Source: Gordonia hydrophobica NBRC 16057
GTDB taxonomy: Bacteria; Actinomycetota; Actinomycetes; Mycobacteriales; Mycobacteriaceae
Assembly (NCBI RefSeq): GCF_001592365.1
Contig: NZ_BCWU01000013.1
Coordinates: forward strand, 1 to 64,000
DNA: 64,000 bases
Reading direction: 5' to 3'
Shown here: in pieces, positions 34,402 to 42,203 of the stretch
Layout: each line of letters starts with the position of its first letter
Position numbering within the stretch: the stretch's first letter is position 1
The notes under the pieces: generated by a model
Told to the model about the DNA's origin: nothing
Seen by the model: the letters and a program-made list of their open reading frames with translations, nothing else
The model's database searches: none
Program-made: the position numbers and the translations under genes

Positions 34402-34410
34402 GACGGGTGT

Positions 34411-35385
34411 TCAGGGCATCCAGACCCGGGCCTGATGCGCCTGGCGGCGCAACTGCTCGGCCCAATCGTCCTCGCCGACGCGTACTCCGGTGATCGGCTC
34501 CGGCGCCGCCCCGGCGATCGCCTCGTACTTGAGTCGCGCGCGGTGGCCGGCGTCGACGAGCACCGCGACGCTTCCGTGATCGCGCAACGCATCGCGTGCG
34601 GCCACGAGGCGGTCGATGGTCTCGCTCAACGTGTTGAGCAGCGAGATCGAGTTCGCTTCGAGCATGGCGCGCTGCAGATCCGGTGCGGTGCCTGCCACCC
34701 GGGTGCCGTCGCGGAAGCTGCCCGCGGCCAGCCGCAGGGCCAGATCACTCTCGCCCGCGCCGACCGCCGCGGTCACCGCAGCGGTCAGGTGCGGATTGTG
34801 CGAGATCGCCGCTGCGGCGCGGTCGTGTGCGTCGTTCGCGGCGGGCACGACGTACGCGCCGGTCGAGCGAGCCACGCCGGCGACGGCCAGCCAGTCGTCC
34901 GCGTCGGTGTCGTCGTGCGTGGTCACCATCCACATCGCGCCCTCGAACAGTGACGGGTCGGTGGCGGCCCACCCCGACTGCGAGGTGCCCGCCATCGGAT
35001 GTCCGCCCACGTATCGGCCGGTCGGATGAATCCGGTCGATGAGGACGGCGACCTGTTCTTTGACGCTGACGACATCGGTCAGCAGGCAGGCGGGCGCGGT
35101 GTCGCGGACGGCCTCGATCATCGTCTCCAGTGCGGTGAACGGGGTGGCGAGCACGATGATCGCGTCCTGTTCCGCGGCCTGGCGGAGGACGGCGTCGAGG
35201 TCGGCGGAGGCGGTGTAGCCGTCGGCCACCGCCGCGTCGACGGTCGCCGTCGAACGGTTGTAGCCGAAGGCCGGGAGCCCGGTGTCGGCGAGTCGCCTCA
35301 GGAGCGAGCCGCCGATCAAGCCGAGACCGAGTACGCAGACGGGACGAGATGCTGGAGCAGACACGGATTCAGCGTGGCACATCAC
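34411..35385 (-). CDS. tyrA: Prephenate dehydrogenase
   Basis: 324 residues. The NAD-binding motif is CVLGLGLIGGSLLRRLADTG near 17-36. VGGHPMAGTSQSGW carries the family His in GGHPMAG, and AISHNPHLTAAV follows. It converts prephenate to 4-hydroxyphenylpyruvate for tyrosine synthesis. No ACT domain is seen. It is divergent from the tadA operon. Confidence 0.9.
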   Translation of the reverse strand: MMCHAESVSAPASRPVCVLGLGLIGGSLLRRLADTGLPAFGYNRSTATVDAAVADGYTASADLDAVLRQAAEQDAIIVLATPFTALETMIEAVRDTAPACLLTDVVSVKEQVAVLIDRIHPTGRYVGGHPMAGTSQSGWAATDPSLFEGAMWMVTTHDDTDADDWLAVAGVARSTGAYVVPAANDAHDRAAAAISHNPHLTAAVTAAVGAGESDLALRLAAGSFRDGTRVAGTAPDLQRAMLEANSISLLNTLSETIDRLVAARDALRDHGSVAVLVDAGHRARLKYEAIAGAAPEPITGVRVGEDDWAEQLRRQAHQARVWMP

Positions 35386-35433
35386 GGACTATTCGACTTG
35401 GGAGAGTCCCGAAAACCGGCTACCGTGGCGGGC

Positions 35434-35955
35434 ATGGCGAAGCCCGGTGCGCAGAGCGATTACGACGATGTCGATGGTTTTGCAGTCGCGGTGGTCCGCG
35501 AGGAGACCGGGTGGCGGGTGACCGCGCTGAAGCCGTCGGCGCTCGACAGTCTGGATGACGCGGAACTCCAACTCCGTGAGTTGCGCGCGGCGGGCGCACT
35601 CTTCGGCCTTCTCGACGTGGACGACGAATTCTTCGTGATCGTCCGTCCCTCCCCGTCGGGCGCGCAACTCCTGCTGTCCGATGCGACCGCGGCCATCGAC
35701 TACGACGTCGCCGCCGACGTCCTGGACGCCCTGCACGTGGAGATCCCGGACATCGATCCCGACGAGCTCGACGACGTCGATCCCTGGGAGGAGGGCGACC
35801 TCGCGATCCTCTCCGATCTCGGTCTTCCCGACGCCGTGCTCAGCATCATCGTCGGCGACACCGACCTCTACGCCGACGAGCAGCTCGGCATGATCGCGGC
35901 GCGCCTGGGCTTCTCCGACGAGTTGTCCGCGGTGCTCGACAAGCTCGGTCGCTGA
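35434..35955 (+). CDS. tRNA adenosine deaminase-associated protein
   Basis: 173 residues from ATG 35434. It is an acidic protein with FAVAVVREETGWRVTALKPS at the start and a long Asp/Glu-rich middle (DIDPDELDDVDPWEEGDLAI). This family is found next to tadA across Actinobacteria and is named for that linkage. It ends 8 bases before the tadA start. The molecular role is unknown. Confidence 0.85.
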   Translation: MAKPGAQSDYDDVDGFAVAVVREETGWRVTALKPSALDSLDDAELQLRELRAAGALFGLLDVDDEFFVIVRPSPSGAQLLLSDATAAIDYDVAADVLDALHVEIPDIDPDELDDVDPWEEGDLAILSDLGLPDAVLSIIVGDTDLYADEQLGMIAARLGFSDELSAVLDKLGR

Positions 35956-35963
35956 CACCGCCG

Positions 35964-36452
35964 ATGGCGCGTCCGGATCGCGGTGCCGTCGACCGCGACG
36001 CCGAGGCGATGATGACCGTCGCGTTGGAGGCGGCTCGCTCGGCCCCCGTCGACGATGTGCCGATCGGTGCGGTGGTGTTCGGTCCCGACGGGACCGAACT
36101 CGCGCGTGGAGCCAATCGGCGCGAGGCCGACGGCGATCCCACCGCGCACGCGGAGATCCTGGCGCTGCGGGCGGCGACCGCGGTGCACGGCGACGGGTGG
36201 CGGCTGTCGGGCTGCACTCTCGTCGTGACGGTGGAGCCCTGCACCATGTGCGCGGGCGCGATCGGTCTCGCGCGGGTCTCGCGCGTCGTGTTCGGGGCGT
36301 GGGAGCCCAAGACTGGCGCCGTGGGATCGCTGTGGGACGTGCTCCGAGACGACCGTCAGGTGCACCGTCCGGAGGTGCTGGCGGGAGTCCGCGAAGCCGA
36401 GTGCGCCGCGCTGGTCCGCGACTTCTTCGCCGGCCGTCGGGGACAACCCTGA
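35964..36452 (+). CDS. tadA: tRNA-specific adenosine deaminase
   Basis: 162 residues. The zinc-dependent deaminase site is complete: His62 and Glu64 in TAHAEILALR, and Cys93 and Cys96 in EPCTMCAGAI. It converts A34 of tRNA-Arg(ACG) to inosine; that tRNA is encoded at 25541 in this window. Confidence 0.95.
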   Translation: MARPDRGAVDRDAEAMMTVALEAARSAPVDDVPIGAVVFGPDGTELARGANRREADGDPTAHAEILALRAATAVHGDGWRLSGCTLVVTVEPCTMCAGAIGLARVSRVVFGAWEPKTGAVGSLWDVLRDDRQVHRPEVLAGVREAECAALVRDFFAGRRGQP

Positions 36453-36570
36453 ACTCTGCCCTGAATCCGCCGATTCCTCCGGCTTCTGCCCTCGCCGGGA
36501 CGCGCGGACTGTGGCAGCCTCGAAGGGGCAGACGCCGTCTGCCCAGATGCTGCGGGATGAGGGAAGAGCA

Positions 36571-36900
36571 ATGTCGGATCCGATGGAGAAGATCAGCGAA
36601 GTGGTCGACACGTTCGCGCGCAAGGTCGACGAGTTCGCCAGCAGCGAGCAGGTCACCGGCGCCGTCGAGAACGCCAAGGCCAAACTGACCGAGATCGCGA
36701 ACAACGAGAACGTCACCGGCGCCGTCGACACGGCGAAGGGCAAGTTCTCGGAGGTCGCGAACAATGAGCACGTCGCGGGTGTCGTCGGCACCGCGAAGGA
36801 GAAGTTGACCGAGTTCACGACCAACGAGAACGTCCAGAAGGCAGTCGGTGCGGCGACCGCCAAGATCGACGAGATCGCCGCCAAGCTGTCCGGTCGCTGA
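36571..36900 (+). CDS. Small helical protein with four to five 20-residue tandem repeats
   Basis: 109 residues from ATG 36571, after a GGGAAGAGCA-type site. The body is a tandem repeat with a 20-residue period, for example NNENVTGAVDTAKGKFSEVA followed by NNEHVAGVVGTAKEKLTEFT, with two further copies before and after and a degenerate first unit. Each unit is an amphipathic helix with Lys and Glu on one face. There is no signal peptide or membrane helix. It resembles LEA-like or YtxH-like stress proteins in style; no function can be assigned. Confidence 0.75.
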   Translation: MSDPMEKISEVVDTFARKVDEFASSEQVTGAVENAKAKLTEIANNENVTGAVDTAKGKFSEVANNEHVAGVVGTAKEKLTEFTTNENVQKAVGAATAKIDEIAAKLSGR

Positions 36901-36967
36901 ATCACGTTGAAATAAGCGCTGACCTGCCGATTTCGTACTGATGACCCACTGCGGTACAGTTTTCCGC

Positions 36968-37055
36968 GGTGGCGTGTCCGAGCGGCCGAAGGTGCAGCAC
37001 TCGAAATGCTGTGTGCGGTGACCCCGTACCGAGGGTTCAAATCCCTCCGCCACCG
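36968..37055 (+). tRNA. tRNA-Ser, anticodon CGA
   Basis: 88 nt. The acceptor stem GGTGGCG pairs with CGCCACC. GTCCGAGCGGCCGAA is the class II D-arm, the anticodon loop is CTCGAAA with CGA, and the T-arm has GGTTCAAATCC after a long variable arm. CCA is not encoded. It reads UCG. A TACAGT at 36955-36960 just upstream is a likely -10 box. Confidence 0.95.
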
Positions 37056-37060
37056 CCGAG

Positions 37061-37093
37061 GGCCCCGACCTGCAGTGCAGGTCGGGGCCTTGT
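37061..37093 (+). terminator. Intrinsic terminator after tRNA-Ser(CGA)
   Basis: GGCCCCGACCTGC and GCAGGTCGGGGCC form a 13-bp perfect stem with a 3-base loop, followed by TTGT. Confidence 0.85.
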
Positions 37094-37136
37094 CCAATTC
37101 TCCGGCGTCCAATTCTCCGGCGTCCAATTCGCCGGC
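37092..37136. repeat. 15-bp tandem repeat, three copies
   Basis: GTCCAATTCTCCGGC occurs at 37092 and 37107, and a third time at 37122 with one change (T to G). It lies between the tRNA terminator and the promoter side of the lipoprotein gene. A copy-number-variable spacer is the simplest reading. Confidence 0.85.
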
Positions 37137-37218
37137 GTCGGCGGTTCGGTCGTTTTCGCGGCGACGTTCGACGAATTCCCGATCATCCGCCGGCCGATCG
37201 GGTTTACCGTTGTCGACT

Positions 37219-37812
37219 ATGGACATCCGGAAGCGCGCCATCACGGCCGTCGCCGTCGCCGCGATCGGTCTCCCCCTGCTCGGTGCGTGCTCCGAGAACC
37301 CCGGCGAGCCGGCGAGCACGTCGACAGCCACCGTCTCGCAGTCGGAGTCCGCCGCGCCGACCGGTCAAGCGCTCGATCTGGCCACCAACCCGGTCTCGGT
37401 GAGCCTGGATCGGGCGATCGCCGTCGCAGGCAGGGAGTTCGCGGGCAAACCGGTCTCGGTCCGGTTGCAGCGGTTGACCGGGGCGCCGCAGTACCAGGTC
37501 ACCCTGGTCTCCGACACGCAGGAGGCGGAGATCGACATCGACGCCGACACCGGTGAAGTGCGCGGCAACGACGTCGACCCGCTCGAGAAGGACGACTTCT
37601 CGGACGGTGCCGAGCCGTTGACGACGAACGGCCTGGTTCATGCCTCCGTCGCCATGGACGCGGCCACGAAAGCGCTGCCGGGCGCCGTCTCCGAATGGGA
37701 GTTGAAACGGCGCGGCAACCGGATCGTCTACGAGATCAGCGTCGACACCACGGCGCCGGACGACGACGTGCTCGTCGACGCTCGGTCGGGCAAAGTCCTC
37801 ACCGTCGACTGA
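37219..37812 (+). CDS. Lipoprotein with PepSY-like domains
   Basis: 197 residues from ATG 37219. The signal ends in LLGAC with lipidated Cys24. After a Ser/Thr linker come two PepSY-like units: about 60-115 (SLDRAIAVAGREFAGKPVSV ... AEIDIDADTGEVRG) and 140-197 (ASVAMDAATKALPGAVSEWE ... VLVDARSGKVLTVD). PepSY domains often modulate proteases or sensor proteins outside the membrane. The partner is unknown. It converges on ddl. Confidence 0.75.
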   Translation: MDIRKRAITAVAVAAIGLPLLGACSENPGEPASTSTATVSQSESAAPTGQALDLATNPVSVSLDRAIAVAGREFAGKPVSVRLQRLTGAPQYQVTLVSDTQEAEIDIDADTGEVRGNDVDPLEKDDFSDGAEPLTTNGLVHASVAMDAATKALPGAVSEWELKRRGNRIVYEISVDTTAPDDDVLVDARSGKVLTVD

Positions 37813-37842
37813 TCCTCGGTCCAGCGGAGCGCGCCGGCGCCG

Positions 37843-38916
37843 TCAGTGCTCGATAGAGAAGGAGCTCCGGCGCCGATGAACCTCGATCGCCAGGGTCACC
37901 AGGCGATCGATGAGATCGGGGTACTCGATGCCGGTGGCCTCCCACATCTTCGGGTACATCGACGCGGGCGTGAAGCCGGGAATCGTGTTGACCTCGTTGA
38001 GCAGCCAGCCGCGACCGTCCTCCTCGTAGAAGAAGTCGACACGGGCCATGCCGGTGCAGCGGAGTGCGACGAATGCGTCGGCGGCGTACTCGCGGACCTG
38101 CGTGATCGCGTCGTCCGACAGTTTGGCGGGGATCATCAGTTCGGCGTTGCCGGTGACGTACTTGTCCTCGTAGTCGTAGAAGTCGCTGCCGGGCTTCACT
38201 TCGCCGGGGAGCGACGCGTCGGGCGCGGTGTTTCCCAGCACCGCCACTTCCACCTCGCGGCCGTTCACGGCTTCCTCGATGACGATGACGTCGTCGTACC
38301 GCAGGGCCAGGTTGAGGGCGGAGTCGAGCTCGTCGATGGTCGCGGCGCGGCTGACACCGACCGACGAGCCCATGTTCGCGGGTTTGACGAACACCGGGAA
38401 GCCCAGGTGATCGGCGACGTCGGTGAGGATCTGGCGGGCGTCGGTGACGCCGTCGCGGAAGGTCAGCCACTTGCACTGCGGGATGTTCGCGCGCGCGGCG
38501 ATCTCCTTCGCCATCGCCTTGTCCATGCACAGTGCCGACGACAGCACACCGCAGCCGACGTATGGGAGTTTGAACAGCTCGAACATGCCCTGGACGGTGC
38601 CGTCCTCGCCGTGCGGACCGTGCAGGAGGGGAAAGACGACGGTCAGATCGTCGGGCTCTCCGCTGAGGACGTCGAGCGGTGCGACGGCGGGCCCGTCGAT
38701 GTCGAGGCTGTTCGGCAGTTCGGCGCCGGCCGCGAGGGCCTCGGCCATCGCGTCGTTGCGGTGCCACACACCGCGCTTGTCGATGCCGACCGGAATCAGT
38801 CGGTACTTGGACCGATCGGCGGCGGCTAAGACATGGGCGGCGCTCACTCGGGAGACATCGTGTTCGGCGGATACACCGCCATAGAGGACTACGAGCCGGA
38901 TGAGGGGGGTGCTCAT
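37843..38916 (-). CDS. ddl: D-alanine--D-alanine ligase
   Basis: 357 residues with the ATP-grasp layout. N-terminal YGGVSAEHDVSRVSAAHVL, HGPHGEDGTVQG, FVKPANMGSSVGVSR, and the C-terminal metal and substrate site VDFFYEEDGRGWLLNEVNTI with PGFTPASMYPKMW are all present. The omega-loop reads FYDYEDKYVTGNAE, the style of D-Ala:D-Ala rather than D-Ala:D-lactate ligases. It makes the D-Ala-D-Ala dipeptide for peptidoglycan. It is divergent, 39 bases apart, from a MurF-like ligase that would use this product. Confidence 0.9.
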   Translation of the reverse strand: MSTPLIRLVVLYGGVSAEHDVSRVSAAHVLAAADRSKYRLIPVGIDKRGVWHRNDAMAEALAAGAELPNSLDIDGPAVAPLDVLSGEPDDLTVVFPLLHGPHGEDGTVQGMFELFKLPYVGCGVLSSALCMDKAMAKEIAARANIPQCKWLTFRDGVTDARQILTDVADHLGFPVFVKPANMGSSVGVSRAATIDELDSALNLALRYDDVIVIEEAVNGREVEVAVLGNTAPDASLPGEVKPGSDFYDYEDKYVTGNAELMIPAKLSDDAITQVREYAADAFVALRCTGMARVDFFYEEDGRGWLLNEVNTIPGFTPASMYPKMWEATGIEYPDLIDRLVTLAIEVHRRRSSFSIEH

Positions 38917-38955
38917 GGGTGCAACGATACGTCCTTGCTTGTAGCGTTGTTTGCC

Positions 38956-40272
38956 GTGCGTCTCCTAGCAAGCCAGATAGCCGCCGCGACCGGCGGAACC
39001 CTCCACGGACCGGATGTCTCGGTCGATTCCGCGAGCATCGACTCGCGGACGGTGCGCGAGCGTCAATTGTTCGTGCCGATCGTCGCCGCGCGCGACGGCC
39101 ACGACTTCATCGCGTCCGCGGTGGCGGCGGGAGCGCCCGTCTACCTGACCGATCGTGCCCCCGATCCGGCGGTCGCGGCGACGGCCGTGCAGGTCGCCGA
39201 CACCGCCGAGGCGCTCGCCGATCTCGGTCGACACGTGCGCGCCGGGGTGCCGGGCAGCGTCGTCGGCGTCACCGGATCGGTCGGCAAGACCTCCACCAAA
39301 GACCTGCTCGCCGGCGTCCTCGCCACCACCTTCCGCACCGCGGCCAGCGAGAAGTCGTTCAACAACGAGCTCGGTCTGCCGCTGACCCTCCTGGGTGCGC
39401 CCGGCGATACCGAGGCCGTCGTCCTGGAGATGGGGGCACGCGGCATCGGACACATCGCGCAGTTGTGCTCCATCGCGTCACCGACCGTCGGTGTCCTGAC
39501 TCGGGTGGAGGCTGTCCACCTGGAGATGTTCGGCAGTCTCGACGACGTCGCACAGGCGAAGGGCGAGTTGGTCGAATCGCTTCCGGCCGACGGTCTGGCC
39601 GTGCTGAACGCCGATCACGCGGTCGTCGCGGCGATGGCGTCACGGACGTCGGCGCGCGTGCTGACCTACGGGCTCGCCGGCGGCACCGACGTGCGCGCCA
39701 CCGAGGTGGTGCTCGACGACGAGCTCCGCGCGAGCTTCGTCCTCCACAGCCCCTGGGGCAGCACCCCCGTCCGGCTCGGCGCCCGCGGCGAGCATCAGGT
39801 GGGCAATGCGCTCGCCGCCGCTGCGGCAGGCGGCGGGGTGGGCGTGTCGATCGAGAAGATCGCCGACGGGCTGCTCGGCGCCGACCTGTCCGGGCTACGC
39901 ATGGAGATGAGCACCACCGCGGGCGGCGCCACCGTGATCAACGATGCGTACAACGCGAATCCCACCTCGATGGGTGCCGGGCTGTCGGCGCTCGCCCGGC
40001 TCGACGCGCGTCGCCGGTTCGCGGTGCTCGGGACGATGGCCGAGCTCGGCGCCGACAGCGACGCCGAGCACCGCGGCGTCGCGCAGCAGGCGCGCGAGCT
40101 GGGCATCGAGGTGATCGCGGTCGATGAGCCCGCCTACGGCGACGGCGTGCAGCATGTGACCGGCATCGACGGCGCCGTCGACGCCCTCGGGACGCTCGGC
40201 GACGGCGACGCCGTCCTCGTCAAGGGAAGCCGGGTCGCAGAACTGGAACGCGTCGTCGACGCGTTGAGCTGA
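38956..40272 (+). CDS. MurF-type UDP-MurNAc-tripeptide:D-Ala-D-Ala ligase
   Basis: 438 residues from GTG 38956. ATP-binding motif VGVTGSVGKTSTKDLLAGVL and the Mur signature SFNNELGLPLTLL are present, as is INDAYNANPTSMGAGLSALA, the MurF-specific segment. It would add D-Ala-D-Ala to the UDP-MurNAc-tripeptide in the cytoplasm. It lies outside any cell-division/wall cluster and is paired with ddl instead, so it may be a second MurF. Length is close to Gram-negative MurF and shorter than what I recall for mycobacterial MurF. Confidence 0.85.
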   Translation: MRLLASQIAAATGGTLHGPDVSVDSASIDSRTVRERQLFVPIVAARDGHDFIASAVAAGAPVYLTDRAPDPAVAATAVQVADTAEALADLGRHVRAGVPGSVVGVTGSVGKTSTKDLLAGVLATTFRTAASEKSFNNELGLPLTLLGAPGDTEAVVLEMGARGIGHIAQLCSIASPTVGVLTRVEAVHLEMFGSLDDVAQAKGELVESLPADGLAVLNADHAVVAAMASRTSARVLTYGLAGGTDVRATEVVLDDELRASFVLHSPWGSTPVRLGARGEHQVGNALAAAAAGGGVGVSIEKIADGLLGADLSGLRMEMSTTAGGATVINDAYNANPTSMGAGLSALARLDARRRFAVLGTMAELGADSDAEHRGVAQQARELGIEVIAVDEPAYGDGVQHVTGIDGAVDALGTLGDGDAVLVKGSRVAELERVVDALS

Positions 40273-40296
40273 GCCGGCCCGGCCGAGACCTTCCCG

Positions 40297-40752
40297 CTAC
40301 TGGACCATGAGGGCGAAGGCCTGACTGCCCTTGGTACAGCGTGCCATCTCGCCCGCGGTGTTCGAGGGGCCGCAGTCCCAGCCGGAGACGGTCTGCGGAG
40401 CGCCGGTCGCGATCAGCGGTCCGTACTCCTTGGCGATGCTCTTGGCGACGTCGCAGGTCAGATCACCTTCGACGATGTGGATGTACAGCGCACCGTCGGG
40501 GCCCTTGGTGGCGCCGCATGTCTTGTCGCCGTCGCTGGTGGTCGATTCGTCGGTCTGGACGGCGGTCGTGCTGGACCGTGGTTTCGGCCCACCGACGACG
40601 GGCACGCTGGAATCGCTCGGCGGTGTCATGACGGCGGGTGTCGAGCCGTCGTTGGACGACGCGGCTTCGTTCTCCGAACCGCAGGCGGTACCGGCGAGGG
40701 CGATCGAGGCGCCGAAAAGGACGGTCGCGGCCAGTTTCATCGTGCGAGTCAT
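40297..40752 (-). CDS. Small secreted lipoprotein, unknown function
   Basis: 151 residues. The lipoprotein signal ends in LAGTAC with Cys24. A Ser/Thr/Pro-rich linker (30-75) precedes a compact C-terminal domain with four cysteines (KTCGATKG, LTCDVAKSI, GWDCGPS, ARCTKG) that probably form two disulfides. The IHIVEGDLTCDVAKSIAKEY part recalls small actinobacterial DUF-type secreted domains. It converges on the murF-like gene, whose stop is 24 bases away. Confidence 0.7.
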   Translation of the reverse strand: MTRTMKLAATVLFGASIALAGTACGSENEAASSNDGSTPAVMTPPSDSSVPVVGGPKPRSSTTAVQTDESTTSDGDKTCGATKGPDGALYIHIVEGDLTCDVAKSIAKEYGPLIATGAPQTVSGWDCGPSNTAGEMARCTKGSQAFALMVQ

Positions 40753-40807
40753 GGTTCAACGCTAACGAATTTGAGCAGTCCCGCACACTGCTGGGACAAT
40801 CGCAGCC

Positions 40808-42046
40808 GTGACTTCCAGCCTTTTCACTCCGCGCGCCACCCTCGACGGCACGGCCGGTCGGACCGGAACCATCACCACCCCGCACGGCGAGATCGCGACG
40901 CCTGCATTCGTCCCGGTCGGGACCAAGGCCACCGTCAAGACGGTGCTTCCGGAGTCGGTCGCCGCGCTCGGCGCGCAGGCGGTGCTCGCCAACGCCTATC
41001 ACCTGTACCTGCAGCCGGGGCCGGAGATCGTCGACGAGGCGGGCGGTCTGGGGCGGTTCATGAACTGGCCGGGACCCACCTACACCGACAGCGGCGGCTT
41101 CCAGGTGATGTCGCTGGGCGTGGGATTCAAGAAGGTCATCTCGATGGACGCCGTCGGACCGCAAGACGACGGGAAGATCGCTGACGGCAAGGAGCGGCTG
41201 GCCGACGTCGACGACGACGGCGTCACCTTCAAATCGCATCTGGACGGCTCCATGCACCGCTTCACCCCCGAGGTGTCGATGCAGATCCAGCATCAGCTCG
41301 GCGCCGACATCATCTTCGCGTTCGACGAACTCACCACGTTGATGAACACCCGCGGCTACCAGGAGTCGTCGCTGGAGCGGACCCGGCAGTGGGCCATCCG
41401 GTGCCTGGCCGAGCACAACCGGCTGTCGTGCGAGCGCAGCCACCGGCCGCAGCAGGCGCTGTGGGGTGTCGTGCAGGGAGCGCAGTACGAGGATCTGCGA
41501 CGTAAGGCCACCCGCGATCTCGTCGAACTGAGCCGCATCGACCGCGAGAACGGCGGCAAGGGTTTCGGTGGCTACGGCATCGGCGGTGCGCTGGAGAAGT
41601 CGAATCTGGGTACGATCGTCGGCTGGGTCACCGATGAACTGCCCGACGACGCCCCGCGTCACCTGCTCGGCATCAGCGAGCCCGACGACATCTTCACCGC
41701 CATCGAGAACGGCGCCGACACCTTCGACTGCGTCTCGCCGACGCGGGTGGCCCGCAACGGGGCCATCTACTCGTTCGACGGCCGCTACAACATCACCAAC
41801 CGCAAGTACCGCAACGATTTCGGGCCGCTCGACGCCGAACTCGACAACTACTCGACGCAGTACACCCGCGCATACTTGCATCACCTGTTCAAGGCGAAGG
41901 AAGGGCTGGCGTCGACTCTCGCGACGCTGCACAATCTGTCGTTCACGATCACTCTCGTCGACCGCGCCCGCGCCGCGATCGAAGACGGCACCTACTTCGA
42001 GTACCGCGACGACTTCCTGGCCCGCTACTACGCGGGGAGCCGATAG
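40808..42046 (+). CDS. tgt: Queuine/7-deazaguanine tRNA-ribosyltransferase homologue lacking zinc-site cysteines
   Basis: 412 residues. The TIM-barrel TGT fold is clear: TPAFVPVGTKATVKTV, NAYHLYLQPGPEI, active-site Asp in YTDSGGFQVMSL, and nucleophile Asp in FDCVSPTRVARNG. Differences are marked. The zinc-site CxCxxC is replaced by ELDNYSTQYTRAYLHH with no Cys, though the later His (LHNLSF) stays. The base-pocket FDECTP is FDELTT. GGLAVGE is GGYGIGGALEK. About 20 residues are inserted after VGFKKVI. TGT exchanges G34 of Asp, Asn, His and Tyr tRNAs for a 7-deazaguanine. gluQ lies 5 kb away. Confidence 0.8.
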   Translation: MTSSLFTPRATLDGTAGRTGTITTPHGEIATPAFVPVGTKATVKTVLPESVAALGAQAVLANAYHLYLQPGPEIVDEAGGLGRFMNWPGPTYTDSGGFQVMSLGVGFKKVISMDAVGPQDDGKIADGKERLADVDDDGVTFKSHLDGSMHRFTPEVSMQIQHQLGADIIFAFDELTTLMNTRGYQESSLERTRQWAIRCLAEHNRLSCERSHRPQQALWGVVQGAQYEDLRRKATRDLVELSRIDRENGGKGFGGYGIGGALEKSNLGTIVGWVTDELPDDAPRHLLGISEPDDIFTAIENGADTFDCVSPTRVARNGAIYSFDGRYNITNRKYRNDFGPLDAELDNYSTQYTRAYLHHLFKAKEGLASTLATLHNLSFTITLVDRARAAIEDGTYFEYRDDFLARYYAGSR

Positions 42047-42073
42047 CACCGTCGCGACTCCGCGTCGATCAAA

Positions 42074-42120
42074 CAACGGTGTTCCTGGTGACGGACATAC
42101 CGTCACCAGGAACACTGTTG
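42074..42120. repeat. Long palindrome, left copy flanking the DUF559 gene
   Basis: GTGTTCCTGGTGACGG (42079-42094) pairs perfectly with its complement (42100-42115) around loop ACATA. The stem extends to 21 bp with one G-T. No T-run follows. It lies 28 bases after the tgt stop and could end that transcript. It shares 30 identical bases (from GTGACGGACATACC through GAACACTG) with the copy at 43174-43224. Confidence 0.85.
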
Positions 42121-42203
42121 ATAAGTCATCGGATTCGCCGAAATCATCCACATGCGCCCTGACCCTTCACCGCGCGCAGCGGGCCGGCGCCAGACTCGTC
42201 TCC

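Noticed and set aside
37092-37136. Possible CRISPR-like repeats
   Set aside because: The three 15-bp units are directly adjacent with no spacers, and no cas gene is near.
37843-38916. A VanA-type D-Ala:D-lactate ligase
   Set aside because: The omega-loop FYDYEDKY matches D-Ala:D-Ala ligases, and no vanH or vanX is adjacent.
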